DNA from: Planctomycetota bacterium
GTDB taxonomy: Bacteria > Planctomycetota > MHYJ01 > JACQXL01
Direction: 5' to 3'
Length of the DNA: 64,000 bases
Assembly: GCA_016235865.1 (NCBI GenBank)
Contig: JACRIK010000027.1
Location: 90,213-154,212 of the forward strand
A model generated the notes under the pieces. That model saw only the letters and a list, made by a program, of their open reading frames with translations, did no database searches and had not been told where the DNA came from. Below are positions 17,801-25,758 of this stretch, one piece after another. The translations under genes were made by a program, and so were the position numbers. Position 1 is the first letter of the stretch. Every line of letters starts with the position of its first letter.

Positions 17801-18798
17801 TTGACTAATTCCTGCGCTGTCTGGTAGCGCCGGTCCGGCTCTTTCTCCAGGCATTTCAGGCAAATCGTTTCCAGGTCGCGGTGCAGGTTGCGCACTATGC
17901 TGGTCGGCGTCACCGGGTCTTTGGTTACCACCCGGTTCAACACCTGGTAAAGGTCTGTGTCCTTAAACGGCGAGGCGCCGGTCAGCCCATGATACAGCGT
18001 GGCGCCTAGCGAGAAGATATCGCTCCGGACGCCGATTTTGTCCTTCTCGCCCCGGGCCTGTTCCGGCGACATATAATCCGGCGTGCCCAGGATGCTGCCG
18101 CTTAAGGTCAGCGAACGTTCCAGTCCGGACTGTTCCTTGGCTAATCCGAAATCTGTCAGAAAGGCCCGGTTGTTTTTGTCTATCAGGATATTGGACGGTT
18201 TGATATCGCGATGGATGACGCCTTCGGAATTGGCGTAATGGAGGGCCGAGGCGATATTGCAGATTATTTCAGCCGCGCCCCGGGGCGTTAGTTTCTTATC
18301 TGCTATCAAATCATCCATCGAGCCGCCATCCACGTATTCCATGGTGAAAAAGTGGTATTTGCCCTGGGTACCGACCTCGTAGATTTGCACGATATTAGGA
18401 TGCTTCAGCTTGGCCGAGGTCCTGACCTCGCGGATGAACCGGCTGGTGGCCTCGATGCCTTCCAGGGTCATAATCTTCAAGGCCACCTTGCGGTTCAGCA
18501 CAGGGTCATTGGCCAGGTACACGATGCCCATCCCACCTTGGCCCAGTTTTTTCTCCAACTGGTATCTGCCGAAAATCTCGCCGATATCGCTGGGCGTAAT
18601 TGTCTCGGCCGGCGTCTCGGACAAGAGAACCGTTCGGTCCAGATGGCTTGCCCAGGGTTTGAGATAAGGGTGGTCTTTTAATTGAGCCGCTTGTTCCGGA
18701 TTCTGCTCCCGGAATTGGATTGTCTCCGGGCTGTTCCACCAGGCGCGGAAATCATCCGCGTTTTGGAATTCCCTTATGTTTAGGTTCTCTATGCCCAT
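14863..18798 (-). CDS. Membrane Ser/Thr protein kinase with about 24 TPR repeats
   Basis: A 1311-residue protein. The start is taken at MGIENLNIREF (18798), because the 43 codons upstream consist of the dispersed ACCACAGATT-type intergenic repeat. The kinase domain spans residues ~75-335: GQGGMGIVYLA glycine loop, VALKI lysine, H196RD198IKPSN catalytic loop, DFGLAKE. One membrane helix at about 362-386 puts the following repeats outside the cytoplasm if the kinase is inside. From about residue 480 to the end there are 34-residue TPR units of the type A.AYY.RG..Y...G....AI.D..KAIEL.P. PknB-like kinases of this layout are typical of Planctomycetota and related phyla. The repeat stretch probably binds protein partners. 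Confidence 0.9.
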   Translation of the reverse strand: MGIENLNIREFQNADDFRAWWNSPETIQFREQNPEQAAQLKDHPYLKPWASHLDRTVLLSETPAETITPSDIGEIFGRYQLEKKLGQGGMGIVYLANDPVLNRKVALKIMTLEGIEATSRFIREVRTSAKLKHPNIVQIYEVGTQGKYHFFTMEYVDGGSMDDLIADKKLTPRGAAEIICNIASALHYANSEGVIHRDIKPSNILIDKNNRAFLTDFGLAKEQSGLERSLTLSGSILGTPDYMSPEQARGEKDKIGVRSDIFSLGATLYHGLTGASPFKDTDLYQVLNRVVTKDPVTPTSIVRNLHRDLETICLKCLEKEPDRRYQTAQELVNDLKRFFEGEAINARPIGRLTKLIRKAKRNKAASLAIIGATVMLLTVSTWFLISSAHTRHQIENYRRDARNAFATKDYETTMASCNKILALSNGDKEINDLLKTCEQYKEKRNAAVKLMGALRIGTLNPDEKIRICQKALETDPSFAEAWQEKGYIYKYDKKDYDQAFESFSRAIEVNPLLVPPYYERGYITSDIRGNKPGAIPDFKKVVELAPESYYGYYARGLIEMNTGNFPAALVDFNKSIELYPDLADGYYHRAFTFFKQGETGKSIADYTRAIELRVNDVLSYYERGLVYLHMGEFNRAMADFDRALELKPDYTPVYKDRASYYRQQGLFDKAIADYTKAIEFEPEEEAYAGRAGVYFERGNYTLALADWNEAIKLSPADASFYKYRANIYYVTGNFKRSIADWTRIIELKPNNAGLYIERGFVFIKMNDFDNAINDYTKAIEINKDSKDAYYYRAGLYTSKGKLEQAITDYTRSIELGFNTQESYYERAGTYTRKGDPEQAIADYTKVIELKPDCADAYVERGNIFAHKKEFARAIADMTTAIKIKPDFAEAYKWLGDAYYYTGDNARALADYTRAIELKPNYPDAYSARSLIYYDQGKTEQCLSDSGRAIELNPNDTYVYCRRGLIYVTQGNFDRAITDFTKAISLAPEDANLYYNRANAYYSNGNLDRADADYNKTIDLKPDYERAYLGRGNIYFYKNNYGRAIADFNKATELKPDCAEAYFNRGEVYYRKKDFTRAMADFDRAIELNPDFVIAYKKRGHLYYDKGEKDPALSDFSMAIKLVPNDIDSYNMRGVIYLNKKSFDLAISDFTTAISLYPTDAVLYCNRGGAYYQSGNHKSALTDFNKALELRPGYDSVHKQRGRLYYDRGEKALAINDLSAAIKSSPNDLEVYNQRGIVYMSDRQFDRAVGDFSKAILLSPNDATPYHNRANAYANLGRYTEAIKDGETALKINPNYPEIQRLIEEWKKQLPK

Positions 18799-18987
18799 AT
18801 AAAATATATAACATAGAAATGTTACTGATACAAGAAACTTAGTAACCACAGATTTCGCTAACGCGGTTACTGCGGTGTTCACAGATAGGCACAGATTTTT
18901 CATACAAACTGTAATTGGTGTAATCAACGAAACCTATGGTTTAATCTTTCTTCTGCAGCGAAAAATGGTTGACTGCCCGGCAACAGG
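18799..18987. repeat. Intergenic ACCACAGATT-type repeat upstream of kinase
   Basis: Contains AACCACAGATTTCGCTAACG, then GCGGTGTTCACAGATAGGCACAGAT. The same words appear at 33211-33240 and 34782-34803, and inside two coding genes (29264-29298, 21884-21914). Confidence 0.6.
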
Positions 18988-19002
18988 ATGTATATTTGGG
19001 AT

Positions 19003-19929
19003 ATGCAGTTGATACAAAACAGTTACGCGCCGTTAAAGAGGGTGTTGATGCATCGGCCGGGTGATGAAATCAAACTGGTCACCAAACAAAGCGCCGGATA
19101 TTTCTCCTTTACCTCGCCGGTCAACCTGGATAAATTCCAATATCAATACGATTGTTTCCTTAAAGCCTTGCGGGATTACCGGGTCGAGCCAGTTCTTATT
19201 GGCGAAGTTCTCAAGGATGACAAGGATGCGCAGGCCTACATCGCTCGGCGGCCCAATGTGTTATATACCCGTGATTTAGCCGTGACCATCGGTAGGGGTA
19301 TTGTTTTGATGAGTATGGGTATGAAGTGCCGTAAGTGGGATACCCATCTGGTGCGAAAAGTGGCTGAGAAACTCCGTATCCCAATCATGAGCGAAATGGT
19401 GCCGGACGGTATATTAGAAGGCGGCGGCGTTGAATTCATCACGAACCGGATCCTGGCGGCCGGCCTGTGCGACCGGGCCAACGAAATCGCCCTGGTCAAA
19501 CTTAAAGACCTGATTCTTGGCACCGGGGCGGACGAGATTGTTTTTATCATGATGCCTGAAGGCGTGGTGCATATTGACGGCTATTTCCTGCCGGTGGATG
19601 AGGATATTGTTATTGCCAATCCTGAATACCTCAATCGTTATCCCTGCGTGGTCTATCGCTCAGGTCGGAAGCCCAGATATACCTATTTCATGGACTATCT
19701 TAAATCAAAGAAGATGGACATTATTGAAATAACCCATGAAGAGGGCTGTAACTGCGCGGCTAACTATATCCAGGTCGGGCCCCGCAAACTGGTCGGCTAC
19801 GAAGGCAACAAGCGAGTGGAAAAAGAGATCAGAAAACGGGGCGGTCAGGTTATTACCTTCCCGGGTAGCGAGTTGATTAAAGGCAAGGGCGGCCCGCATT
19901 GCATGACCTGCCCGTTGGAGCGCTTATGA
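19003..19929 (+). CDS. Amidinotransferase/arginine deiminase-superfamily enzyme
   Basis: About 308 residues from MQLIQNSYAPLKRVLMHRPGDE. An ATG five codons earlier (18988) is an alternative. Motifs of the guanidino-group-modifying superfamily are present: a first strand with LMHRPG, TRDLAVTIG, the acidic loop ILEGGGVEF, the histidine HIDGYF, and the C-terminal nucleophile in GGPHCMTC. Family members hydrolyse or transfer amidino groups from arginine derivatives (ADI, DDAH). The exact substrate cannot be read off. Its stop overlaps the start of the LEA2 lipoprotein (ATGA), so they are cotranscribed. Confidence 0.85.
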   Translation: MQLIQNSYAPLKRVLMHRPGDEIKLVTKQSAGYFSFTSPVNLDKFQYQYDCFLKALRDYRVEPVLIGEVLKDDKDAQAYIARRPNVLYTRDLAVTIGRGIVLMSMGMKCRKWDTHLVRKVAEKLRIPIMSEMVPDGILEGGGVEFITNRILAAGLCDRANEIALVKLKDLILGTGADEIVFIMMPEGVVHIDGYFLPVDEDIVIANPEYLNRYPCVVYRSGRKPRYTYFMDYLKSKKMDIIEITHEEGCNCAANYIQVGPRKLVGYEGNKRVEKEIRKRGGQVITFPGSELIKGKGGPHCMTCPLERL

Positions 19930-20378
19930 AAACGCGGATGTTTCTTCTGTTATTCTCTGTGATATTTGTTTTCTCCACGGCCTGTAGCGGATTCGTGGAC
20001 CGGCGCAAGGAACTCAAGAACTGCGACTTTGCTATCAAGAACGCCCGGATAGAAAACATCGGCCTGACCTCCCTGACCCTGAAACTGACCGTGGATATCT
20101 ATAACCCCAACCGGATAGACGTAATTCTGGACAAGCTGGATGTGGATATCTGGATTAATGACAACTATGTCGGCAAGAGCGTCAACGAGCAGAAGCGGGA
20201 GATAAAGATCGGAACATCCGAGAACGTGGAACTGATATTTCACATTGACTATACCGGCGCGTATAAGATCTACAAGGACATCAAGAAAGGCGAAAAACCG
20301 CAGTATCGGTTCAAAGGCAACGTTTATTTCAGCACAATTTTCGGCGACATTGCATTCCCGTTCGAGAAGAAGAGTTAG
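19926..20378 (+). CDS. LEA type 2 (WHy) domain lipoprotein
   Basis: 150 residues starting MKTRMFLLLFSVIFVFSTAC. The start overlaps the preceding stop as ATGA. The N-terminus is a signal sequence ending in STAC, a probable lipidation cysteine (not a perfect lipobox). The body matches the LEA2/WHy pattern: CDFAIKNARIENIGLTSLTLKL, VDIYNPNRIDVILDKL..D, VG, a basic strand, and a final beta strand. These domains are small immunoglobulin-like beta sandwiches linked with desiccation and envelope stress. Why it is coupled to an amidinotransferase-like enzyme is unknown. Confidence 0.8.
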   Translation: MKTRMFLLLFSVIFVFSTACSGFVDRRKELKNCDFAIKNARIENIGLTSLTLKLTVDIYNPNRIDVILDKLDVDIWINDNYVGKSVNEQKREIKIGTSENVELIFHIDYTGAYKIYKDIKKGEKPQYRFKGNVYFSTIFGDIAFPFEKKS

Positions 20379-20407
20379 GATTTCTATACTAAAGCATTCT
20401 TGTTACT

Positions 20408-21865
20408 TTATTCTGGGCTCTTTTCCAATTTAATCTCATTAACCGTGCCGAATTCGCTCAACGGCTTATCAAACTTCTTGCTGTCGCCGACTACCAGCAG
20501 GATGTAATCCTCCGGATTGAGATATTTCTTGGCCGCCTCGCGGATGTCTTCCCGGGTGACCTTCATGATATTATCTCGATAGGTGGGCAGATAGTTGTCC
20601 GGCAGGCCGATATGTTCTATATACATATATTGCTCCACCACCCGAACCGGGTTCTCAAACCTGAAGACAAATCCGTTCAGGGTGCCTTCCTTGGTGTTCT
20701 TCAATTCCTCTTCGCCCACCAGGTTGGTCTGTATATTCTTTATCTCGGCCAGGATGATGGAGATGACCTGGGCCACGGATTCGTTCTTGGTCGGGGTGTA
20801 GGCAACGAACATCCCGGTATCTCTGGACAGGGTGAAATAGGAGCCTACGTCATAGGCCAGTCCGCGCTGTTCCCGAATCTGGTCGTAGAGCCGGGAGACC
20901 GACGAGCCGCCCAGGATGGCATTCATCATGATTATCTTGAAATAGTCCGGGTTCAGCCGCTCGATGCCCAGATGCCCGATTTCAATCACGGACTGATTGA
21001 CCTCTTTGTTAATCAGGTTGACGGATTTGGAGAAGGTGCGCGATAAGGGCTTGTTCGGGAACCAGTGTTTCGGTGTTTGTAAACGGACTTCCTTAAAGGC
21101 ATCAGTCAATCGCGCTATCATATCATTTTTTTTCATATTGCCAACTACGCCAATCAGCATCTTGGAAATATCGAAGTATTCTCTATGGAATTTCATGAGG
21201 TCGGAAACATTGATATTGGCCAGGGTCTCGGTAGTGCCCTGTATCTCATTACCGAAGGGATGGTTTGGATAGACGAGTTTCCGGAATTCCCGGCCGGCAA
21301 TGGCGCTGGGTTCGTCGTTCTGACGGCGGATGGATTCCAGAATCCGGGCCTTTTCCTTTTCTAACTTGTCCTCTGGGAATGCTGGATTGAACAGGATTTC
21401 ATTGAGGATGTCCAGACATTCAGACAAATCACGGTTCAGAAACGAGAATTTCAAATCCACCTCCTCGTAATAGGCTGAGACGGATAATTCGGCGGACATA
21501 AATTCCAGTTTCTCGTCCAGCGTCTCGGCTGGGTATTTGGCGGTGCCACCGGTGCGCATCAGCCGGGCCACCAGATTGGCTGTGCCGGACTTGCCGGGCT
21601 CGTCCTGGACCGCGCCATTGCGAATCAATACTTTAATGGTAATCAGGGGCAGTTCATTGTCCTCCAGCAGATAGGTAATTAATCCGTTGGACAGCACGGT
21701 CCGGTCCGGCTTGGGGATTTTCACCTCCAGGGCCGGGAAGGTGAGTTGGTCCGGATGCGCCACCTTGGATGATTTTGGCGTTGGTTTGTGGATGTCCAAG
21801 TTAGGACTGTTAGAGCAACCGATCATAAGCAAGAATAATCCTAATAGTAATACGCGCTTTAACAT
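20408..21865 (-). CDS. M16 peptidase-like lipoprotein lacking zinc motif
   Basis: This 485-residue protein has a lipoprotein signal ending in LLMIGCSNS. The two M16 (pitrilysin/insulinase) half-domains are recognisable (LSNGLITYLLEDNELPLITIKVLIRNGAVQD, LGGSSVSRLYDQIREQRGLAYDVGS). Where active enzymes have HxxEH this protein reads NLVAR, so it cannot bind catalytic zinc. It lies 15 bases downstream of an active M16 gene, a classic arrangement of an active and an inactive subunit that form a heterodimer, as in the mitochondrial processing peptidase. Confidence 0.9.
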   Translation of the reverse strand: MLKRVLLLGLFLLMIGCSNSPNLDIHKPTPKSSKVAHPDQLTFPALEVKIPKPDRTVLSNGLITYLLEDNELPLITIKVLIRNGAVQDEPGKSGTANLVARLMRTGGTAKYPAETLDEKLEFMSAELSVSAYYEEVDLKFSFLNRDLSECLDILNEILFNPAFPEDKLEKEKARILESIRRQNDEPSAIAGREFRKLVYPNHPFGNEIQGTTETLANINVSDLMKFHREYFDISKMLIGVVGNMKKNDMIARLTDAFKEVRLQTPKHWFPNKPLSRTFSKSVNLINKEVNQSVIEIGHLGIERLNPDYFKIIMMNAILGGSSVSRLYDQIREQRGLAYDVGSYFTLSRDTGMFVAYTPTKNESVAQVISIILAEIKNIQTNLVGEEELKNTKEGTLNGFVFRFENPVRVVEQYMYIEHIGLPDNYLPTYRDNIMKVTREDIREAAKKYLNPEDYILLVVGDSKKFDKPLSEFGTVNEIKLEKSPE

Positions 21866-21880
21866 AGATTTCCTTTCATC

Positions 21881-23428
21881 TTATCTGTGCCCATCTGCGT
21901 TTATCTGCGGTTCTGTTTTCTTCTTCGTTACCATGGTTCCCACGGTCCGCTTGGTCGGCACGAAGTATTTATTGGCCGCAGCCATGATATCCTGGGCCGT
22001 GACCTTCTGGCAGTTGGGCAGCCAGTCCAGCAGGTAGCGCCAAGAGGAGGAGATTTCGTTGCCGCCGATGCGCTCGGCCATTCCGTCATTGGAATTCAGG
22101 CCGCGCAGGAAGCCGACCTCGCAATTATTCTTGGCCCGCTGGAGTTCCAGGTCAGTGACCGGCTCTTTCTTCAAGAGTTCCAGCTCTTCATAGACCGCCT
22201 GCTCGACTTCGGTCGCGGTAAAAGGCGCCTGGGGCATGGCGTAGATGCCGAAGAATCCGATGTCCTTCTGGGCGCTATTAAAGGCGTCGATATTCAAGCA
22301 CATCTTTTTATCCAGGACCAGTTTTCGGTAGAAACGCGAGGTCCGGCCGTCGCTTAATATATTGCTGATGATGTCAAAGACATAGTCGTCTTTCTGGCCG
22401 ACGGTTACGCCTTTATAACCGATGACCAGCCGGGGCTGGGATTCAACCTCCACAACAACCCGGCGTTCGCCGAACTGTTCCGGCTCCACGGTAGTGACCG
22501 GGGCCACCGGCGTGCCGGCCGGGATATTCTCAAAATAGCGTTTCATCAGCCGGATGACCTCATCGGACTTGACATCGCCGACGATGACGGCAATAGCGTT
22601 ATTGGGCGCGTAGAAGCGCTTAAAATAATCCTCCACCTGGCTCCGTTTGAGCGATTCTATGTCCGAGCGCCAGCCGATAATCGGCCGGTAATAAGGGTGA
22701 GCCTTGAACATGGTGCAGATGAATTCCTCCCAGAACAGGCCGCCCGGATTATCCTCGGAACGAGTCCGGCGCTCTTCCAATACCGTGTCGCGTTCTTCGT
22801 AGAATCCCCGCAGGACCGGATTGGTCAGATGGTCTGATTCCAGCCAGGCCCAGAGTTCCAGTTTGTTGGCCGGCAGCTGGCAGTAATAATTGGTGGTGTA
22901 TTGTGAGGTCGAGGCGTTCAGGTCCTGGGCGCCGTTTTTCTCGTAGAGCAGGGTGTATTCCTTGGCAATCATATATGATTGGAGCGCCTGGGAGACTTGC
23001 TTTAGCTCCTCTTCCAGTGTTTTTATTTCCATATCCTCGGCGCTGGGCTTGTCCACCGGGCGCGATTGCTTCAGCTTAGCCAGCGTTTCCAGCCGTTCCA
23101 TTATTTCATCCTGGCGTTTGGTCAGTTCCAGTTCCTTCCGATAGTTGGTGGTGCCGATGGTGTGAGTGCCTTTGAAGAGCAGGTGCTCGAGCAGATGGGC
23201 GATGCCGCTCTGGCCGGTCGGTTCGTGGACTGAGCCGACCCGGAAATAGACGTAACAGGCCACGGTCGGGGCGTTGTGGCGCTCCAGTATCAGCACCTTC
23301 ATCCCGTTTTTGAGCACGTGCTCTTTGACGTCAATCTTGACGCTGGTATTTTCTTCAGCGGCGATATTAAATCCGAAACATAACAGGAATATACCCAGCG
23401 CCAGAAATGTTAATAGCTTAATTTTCAT
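21881..23428 (-). CDS. M16 zinc peptidase, active subunit
   Basis: This 515-residue protein has a signal peptide (1-24). The zinc motif HLLEH (in SGIAHLLEHLLFKGT, near residue 81) is intact, with the family glutamate downstream in the YEERDTVLEERRTR region. Between them lies a charged insertion (about 95-150, KQDEIMERLETLAKLK), which is common in this subfamily. The last residues, EPQINADGHR, derive from the intergenic repeat ACCGCAGAT..CACAGAT reading in frame into the stop. It is paired with the inactive homologue downstream. Confidence 0.92.
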   Translation of the reverse strand: MKIKLLTFLALGIFLLCFGFNIAAEENTSVKIDVKEHVLKNGMKVLILERHNAPTVACYVYFRVGSVHEPTGQSGIAHLLEHLLFKGTHTIGTTNYRKELELTKRQDEIMERLETLAKLKQSRPVDKPSAEDMEIKTLEEELKQVSQALQSYMIAKEYTLLYEKNGAQDLNASTSQYTTNYYCQLPANKLELWAWLESDHLTNPVLRGFYEERDTVLEERRTRSEDNPGGLFWEEFICTMFKAHPYYRPIIGWRSDIESLKRSQVEDYFKRFYAPNNAIAVIVGDVKSDEVIRLMKRYFENIPAGTPVAPVTTVEPEQFGERRVVVEVESQPRLVIGYKGVTVGQKDDYVFDIISNILSDGRTSRFYRKLVLDKKMCLNIDAFNSAQKDIGFFGIYAMPQAPFTATEVEQAVYEELELLKKEPVTDLELQRAKNNCEVGFLRGLNSNDGMAERIGGNEISSSWRYLLDWLPNCQKVTAQDIMAAANKYFVPTKRTVGTMVTKKKTEPQINADGHR

Positions 23429-23502
23429 GTCAATCGTCTTTCTTTTCTTACTGCCAGTTTAAGTTCTTCTGGGATAAATTCCACGAATTACCGGCAGTTG
23501 GA

Positions 23503-23532
23503 CCCGCCAAAGCTTTAGCGTAGGCGGGAATT
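23503..23532 (-). terminator. Hairpin downstream of DUF502 gene
   Basis: CCCGCC pairs with GGCGGG around AAAGCTTTAGCGTA, just after the DUF502 stop and ahead of the M16 pair. There is no T-run, so termination is uncertain. It may be another copy of the CCCG-type repeat. Confidence 0.35.
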
Positions 23533-23539
23533 CCGTTAT

Positions 23540-24223
23540 CTATTTTGCTTCGTTTTCCTTTTCTTTATCAGGTTGTTGATGGGGCGGGGTCAAAACGCCG
23601 CCGGACATGATTATCCTGATGGCTTCATCAATTGTCATGTTTAAGTAAATAATTTTATCTTCCGGGACGAACAGGGTGAATCCGGTAAACGGGGCCGGCG
23701 AGGTCGGTACGAATACGGTGATGATTTTCTGTCCGGTTTTCTCGCGCAGGTCCTTTAGGCCGTCTGCCGTGATAAATCCGGTGGCATAAATCCCGGCATG
23801 CGGGAATTCTACGGCCACCACGGACTTGAATTCGGTCTTTTTCTCGATGGAAATAAAGGTGTCGATGAATTGTCGGGCATAAGGATAGACCTCTTTGATA
23901 ATCGGGAAACGGGTCATAATCCAGATTTCTATGCCCTTAAATAGCTTCTTGCCTAAGAACGAGGCGGTAAAATATCCGACCAGATAGATAATGATAATAA
24001 CAATCGGGAATCCGAAGATGGCATTCCAGACAGGCGTCTTGTCGATTCCCAAGCTGGCCATGTCTATTATGGAATCGATTATGGATAGAATGGTATAACC
24101 CAATGGCTGGGCGATATTATTATTGACAAACCTAAAGGCAATCAGTAATAGGAAAAGAGTTATCATGGTGGGCAGCAGGATTATTAGTCCCCTGACAAAC
24201 AGACCTCTTTTTTTATCAGACAT
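23540..24223 (-). CDS. DUF502 family membrane protein
   Basis: This 227-residue protein has two strong membrane helices (about 9-30 and 65-88) and a soluble C-terminal domain with VYPYARQFIDTF, VAVEFPHAGIYATGFIT, VFVPTSPAPFTGFTLFVPE and DEAIRIIMSGG. This is the conserved signature of DUF502, a widespread inner-membrane family related to plant LCV-like proteins, with no established biochemical role. It stands alone between rtcB and the M16 genes, on the same strand. Confidence 0.9.
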   Translation of the reverse strand: MSDKKRGLFVRGLIILLPTMITLFLLLIAFRFVNNNIAQPLGYTILSIIDSIIDMASLGIDKTPVWNAIFGFPIVIIIIYLVGYFTASFLGKKLFKGIEIWIMTRFPIIKEVYPYARQFIDTFISIEKKTEFKSVVAVEFPHAGIYATGFITADGLKDLREKTGQKIITVFVPTSPAPFTGFTLFVPEDKIIYLNMTIDEAIRIIMSGGVLTPPHQQPDKEKENEAK

Positions 24224-24270
24224 ATTTTATCTCCAATCCCCTCTATTAAGACAAGAGGAGCCGGGGTGTG

Positions 24271-25710
24271 TTACCCCTTAATTACTCCCAGTGGCTTGAA
24301 TCTTGCCACCTTTTTACTAATCCCGGCTATTTCCATCACCTCGACCACATCATTCACGTCCTTATAAGCCGCGGGCATTTCCTCGGCCAGCGCCTCGCGG
24401 CTCTTGGTCATGACCATCACGCCCAGTGATTCCATTTCCTTGAACAGATTTCGGCCCTGGCTTTTCCTGAGCATAGCCGAACGGCTGGCCACCCGGCCGG
24501 CGCCGTGGCAGGTGCTGCCGAAGGTATTCTTCATCGCCTCGTCAGTGCCCACGCACAGGAAGGAATTGCGTCCCATATCGCCCGGCACCAGGACCGGTTG
24601 TCCGATGGCCTGGTAATCCTTAGGCACGTCCGGATGATGGGGCGCAAAGGCCCGGGTGGCGCCCTTGCGGTGCACGCATAATTTCTTCTTTACTCCTCCT
24701 ACGTCATGCTCCTCTATCTTGGCGATATTGTGGCAGACGTCATAAATCAATTCTGCTCCGAGTTCCTTCGGGCCCATGTTGAGCGACTTCATCAGTGATT
24801 CCCTGACCAGGTGCATCATCACCTGGCGGTTGACCCAGGCGTAATTGGCCGCGCAGGCCATGGCTGCCAGATATTCCCGTCCTTCATCCGAATCCACTGG
24901 CGCGCAAGCCAGTTGCCGGTCGGGTAGATTAATCCCATATTTCTGCGCCGCCTTCAACAATTTACGCACATAATCGTCGCAGACCTGGTAGCCCAGGCCG
25001 CGCGAGCCGGAATGAATCTGAATTACAATCATATCCGGTTCCAGGCCGAAGACCCGAGCCATTTCCGGCCGGTATATCTCTACGACTTTATCTATTTCCA
25101 GGAAATGGTTGCCGGAGCCGAGCGTACCGACCTGGGGCAGTCCGCGTTTGATGGCCGTTTCGCTGACCATAGCCGGGTCAGCGTCCGGGATGACGCCATT
25201 GTCCTCGATATGGGTCAGGTCTTCCTTGTAACCGTAACCTTGGGTGATTGCCCATTTGGCGCCTTGAGTCAGGAGCCGGTGTTCCTTTTCGGGATTCAAT
25301 TTCGGGATGGCGCCGGCTGAACCTATGCCGGACGGAACCGCATAAAAGAGCGCTGAAAGAATTTCCTTAAGCCGTGGTTGGATATCCTTGACGAAGAGAT
25401 TGGTGCGCATCAGGCGCACGCCGCAGTTGATGTCATAGCCTACCCCGCCCGGGGAGATCACGCCGCCCTTGTCAATATCAAATGCCGCCACGCCGCCGAT
25501 AGGGAATCCGTAGCCCCAGTGGATGTCCGGCATGGCCAACGAATAATTGACAATCCCGGGCAGGCAGGCCACATTGGCTACCTGTTCCGGGCTCTTATCC
25601 TCGCCGACCGTTTCCATGAGTTTGCCTGATGCGTAGATCCGGCCCGGCACGTTCATGTTCCCGGATTGCGGTATCTCCCAGAGATAATCAGTAATTTTGT
25701 TGAGTTTCAT
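24271..25710 (-). CDS. rtcB: RNA 3'-phosphate/2',3'-cyclic phosphate ligase RtcB
   Basis: 479 residues from MKLNKITDYLW (25710). The 14 in-frame codons upstream are not part of the family. RtcB joins 2',3'-cyclic-phosphate or 3'-phosphate RNA ends to 5'-OH ends using GTP and Mn2+. Visible motifs are GFPIGGVAAFD, the metal cysteine in YDINCGVRL, GSGNHFLEID, IHSGSRGLGYQV, and HGAGRVASRSAM near the C-terminus, which holds the guanylylation region. The archease gene, its activating partner, lies about 2.1 kb away on the same strand, separated by an oppositely oriented lipoprotein gene. Confidence 0.96.
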   Translation of the reverse strand: MKLNKITDYLWEIPQSGNMNVPGRIYASGKLMETVGEDKSPEQVANVACLPGIVNYSLAMPDIHWGYGFPIGGVAAFDIDKGGVISPGGVGYDINCGVRLMRTNLFVKDIQPRLKEILSALFYAVPSGIGSAGAIPKLNPEKEHRLLTQGAKWAITQGYGYKEDLTHIEDNGVIPDADPAMVSETAIKRGLPQVGTLGSGNHFLEIDKVVEIYRPEMARVFGLEPDMIVIQIHSGSRGLGYQVCDDYVRKLLKAAQKYGINLPDRQLACAPVDSDEGREYLAAMACAANYAWVNRQVMMHLVRESLMKSLNMGPKELGAELIYDVCHNIAKIEEHDVGGVKKKLCVHRKGATRAFAPHHPDVPKDYQAIGQPVLVPGDMGRNSFLCVGTDEAMKNTFGSTCHGAGRVASRSAMLRKSQGRNLFKEMESLGVMVMTKSREALAEEMPAAYKDVNDVVEVMEIAGISKKVARFKPLGVIKG

Positions 25711-25758
25711 AGTGTTATTTATTATAATCGCTGTTATTAGAAAGTCAATCATATAATA

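Noticed and set aside
18799-18927. N-terminal extension of the TPR kinase (43 residues)
   Set aside because: It translates the ACCACAGATT-type intergenic repeat.
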